NCBI RefSeq assembly: GCF_030817495.1
Contig: NZ_JAUSZK010000001.1
Location: forward strand, 2,273,001-2,337,000
DNA: 64,000 nt
Source of the DNA: Streptomyces sp. V3I7
GTDB lineage: Bacteria; Actinomycetota; Actinomycetes; Streptomycetales; Streptomycetaceae
Direction of reading: 5' to 3'
The notes under the pieces were generated by a model. The model was not told the origin of the DNA and ran no database searches. It saw nothing but the letters and a program-made list of their open reading frames with translations. How positions within the stretch are numbered: the stretch's first letter is position 1; every line of letters starts with the position of its first letter. Positions 62,752 to 64,000 of this stretch are shown piece after piece. The position numbers and the translations under genes are program-made.

Positions 62752-64000
62752 ATGACCCTCACCTCCAGCAGCGACCCGATACCGGGTCCGAGACGCGCGG
62801 TCCGGATCGCCGTGGCTGCCGGCGTGGTGGCCGCGCTCGCGGCCGCCGGGCCGATACCCCTGGCCGTCGCGGCGGGCGACTCCGGACCCGCGACGGCCGA
62901 CCCGGGCGTCAAGTCGTCCCAGTACAAGCTGGGTTCAAACGACGCCGACCTGCTCGCCGAGGCGAAGGCCGAGGGCGACAAGACCGTCACGATGATGGTC
63001 GCCACCGCGCCCGGCCAGACCGAGCAGGTCGCGGACCAGCTCGACGCGGTCAAGGGCGGCCTGGTGGGCCGTACCTTCGACAAGGTCGGCTACGTCCGTG
63101 CCACCGTGCCGACCGCGAAGGCGGACGCGGCCATCGCCGCCGCCGCGAAGCTCTCCTCCGTGCAGGGCATCGACCTGCGCCAGGAGATCCCGCTGGACGA
63201 CCCGGCGCCGAACGCGGAGGGCGCCAAGTCGGCGTCGGGTACGACGACTTACCCCGCGCCCGGCAAGGACACCCCCGCCGAGAACCCGTACAACCCGTCC
63301 TTCGAGACGGGCGCCGTCGACTTCGTGAAGGAGCACCCGAAGGCGGACGGCCGCGGCGTCACCATCGGCATCCTGGACTCCGGTGTCGACCTGGGTCACC
63401 CGGCGCTGCAGAAGACGACGACCGGTGAACGGAAGATCGTCGACTGGGTCACCGCCACCGACCCGGTCGCCGACGGTGACCTCACCTGGCGGCGGATGAC
63501 CACCTCGGCCTCCGGTCCGTCGTTCACCAGCTCCACGGCCGACCAGGGCACCGAGACCTTCAAGGTCCCTGAGGGCGACTACAAGTTCAACTACTTCCGC
63601 GAGTCCGTCACCGCCGGCGGCGACGCCAAGGGCGACGCGAACCGCGACGGCGACACCAAGGACGCCTGGGGCGTGCTGTACGACGCGGCCTCCGGCACCG
63701 TGCGCGTCGACCTCGACGACGACCTCGACTTCACCGACGAGGAGCCGCTGAAGCCGTACAAGGACGGCTTCCAGGTCGGCTACTTCGGCACCGACGACCC
63801 GTCGACGGACGTCGTCGAGCGCCAGCCGTTCGTGGTCGAGATCCGCAAGGACGTCGTCTTCAACTCGGCCGGTGACAAGGCCGATTACGTCAACATCGGT
63901 GTCATCGAGTCCGAGCACGGGACGCACGTCGCCGGCATCACCTCCGCCAACGGCCTGTTCGGCGGGCGGATGAACGGCGCGGCTCCCGGCGCGAAGCTCG
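62752..64000 (+). CDS. Large subtilisin-like S8 peptidase (3' partial)
   Basis: 416 codons seen; the gene runs past the window end. ATG 62752 is chosen because AAGGG sits 7 nt before it; ATG 62746 is an alternative. A Sec signal (VRIAVAAGVVAALAAAGPIPLAVAA) is followed by a ~160-residue propeptide-like region. The catalytic Asp209 is in GILDSGVDLG and His392 in ESEHGTHVAGITS; 183 residues separate them, including an acidic insert (VRVDLDDDLDFTDEEPLKPYK). This spacing resembles tripeptidyl-peptidase II and large secreted S8 proteases of actinomycetes. The Ser lies beyond the window. Confidence 0.85.
   Translation, partial: MTLTSSSDPIPGPRRAVRIAVAAGVVAALAAAGPIPLAVAAGDSGPATADPGVKSSQYKLGSNDADLLAEAKAEGDKTVTMMVATAPGQTEQVADQLDAVKGGLVGRTFDKVGYVRATVPTAKADAAIAAAAKLSSVQGIDLRQEIPLDDPAPNAEGAKSASGTTTYPAPGKDTPAENPYNPSFETGAVDFVKEHPKADGRGVTIGILDSGVDLGHPALQKTTTGERKIVDWVTATDPVADGDLTWRRMTTSASGPSFTSSTADQGTETFKVPEGDYKFNYFRESVTAGGDAKGDANRDGDTKDAWGVLYDAASGTVRVDLDDDLDFTDEEPLKPYKDGFQVGYFGTDDPSTDVVERQPFVVEIRKDVVFNSAGDKADYVNIGVIESEHGTHVAGITSANGLFGGRMNGAAPGAKL

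Overview
The window is a piece of a Streptomyces (or very close actinomycete) chromosome. G+C is very high with strong G/C bias at third codon positions, and the gene order is the conserved chromosomal-core arrangement obg-rpmA-rplU ... rne ... rodA-mrdA-mreD-mreC-mreB-ndk-folC-valS-clpX-clpP2-clpP1-tig-tRNA ... pepN. Most core genes lie on the minus strand. Leaderless or GTG starts, mycothiol-type redox proteins, a Tat-exported phosphoesterase and a mycosin also fit Streptomyces.

Layout. 1-2.5 kb: the 3' part of a TagF-like (CDP-glycerol) polymerase. 2.6-11 kb: obg, the ribosomal proteins L27/L21, a glycerol-1-phosphate-dehydrogenase-like/nucleotidyltransferase pair, and a very large RNase E/G with repeated Arg-rich arms. 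11.2-20.6 kb: two halves of a 'radical SAM-linked' pair (TIGR03936-like and TIGR03960-like) separated by about 6.5 kb of accessory genes: a 26-residue-repeat protein, a collagen-like secreted protein, an integral-membrane GT39-type glycosyltransferase, a GT2 glycosyltransferase and an unknown secreted protein. 20.6-28.7 kb: a CYTH-CHAD protein, then the cell-shape cluster rodA, mrdA (PBP2), mreD, mreC, mreB. 29-39.1 kb: ndk, a two-unit CRISPR-like remnant, DUF4233, folC, valS, clpX, clpP2, clpP1 and tig, with a ClgR-type box upstream of clpP1. 39.3-39.6 kb: tRNA-Pro(TGG) and tRNA-Gly(TCC).

39.7-54 kb: mixed metabolic and signalling genes: a small membrane protein, a membrane acyltransferase, an HD hydrolase, a SpoIIE-type phosphatase, an Eis-like acetyltransferase followed by a 226-bp MITE-like element, a Nei/Fpg glycosylase, rpiB, two paralogous amino-acid permeases flanking bioY, a DsbA-fold (Rv2466c-like) protein, aminopeptidase N and an AbiEi-like protein.

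55.2-60.4 kb is the most unusual part: a compact type VII-secretion-like island without visible secretion ATPase or channel genes. It has WXG100-like, PPE-like and EspC-like proteins, a mycosin protease with its C-terminal anchor, a large WDG-motif protein, and small membrane proteins that overlap tail to tail. Base composition looks lower in G+C than its surroundings in the 58.4-60 kb part. The window closes with a Tat-exported metallophosphoesterase and the 5' part of a large subtilisin that has a tripeptidyl-peptidase-II-like insertion between its catalytic Asp and His.

All assignments were made by reading the sequence; no database search was run. Start codons were chosen by ribosome binding sites, family lengths and overlaps, and are given as uncertain where the evidence is split.
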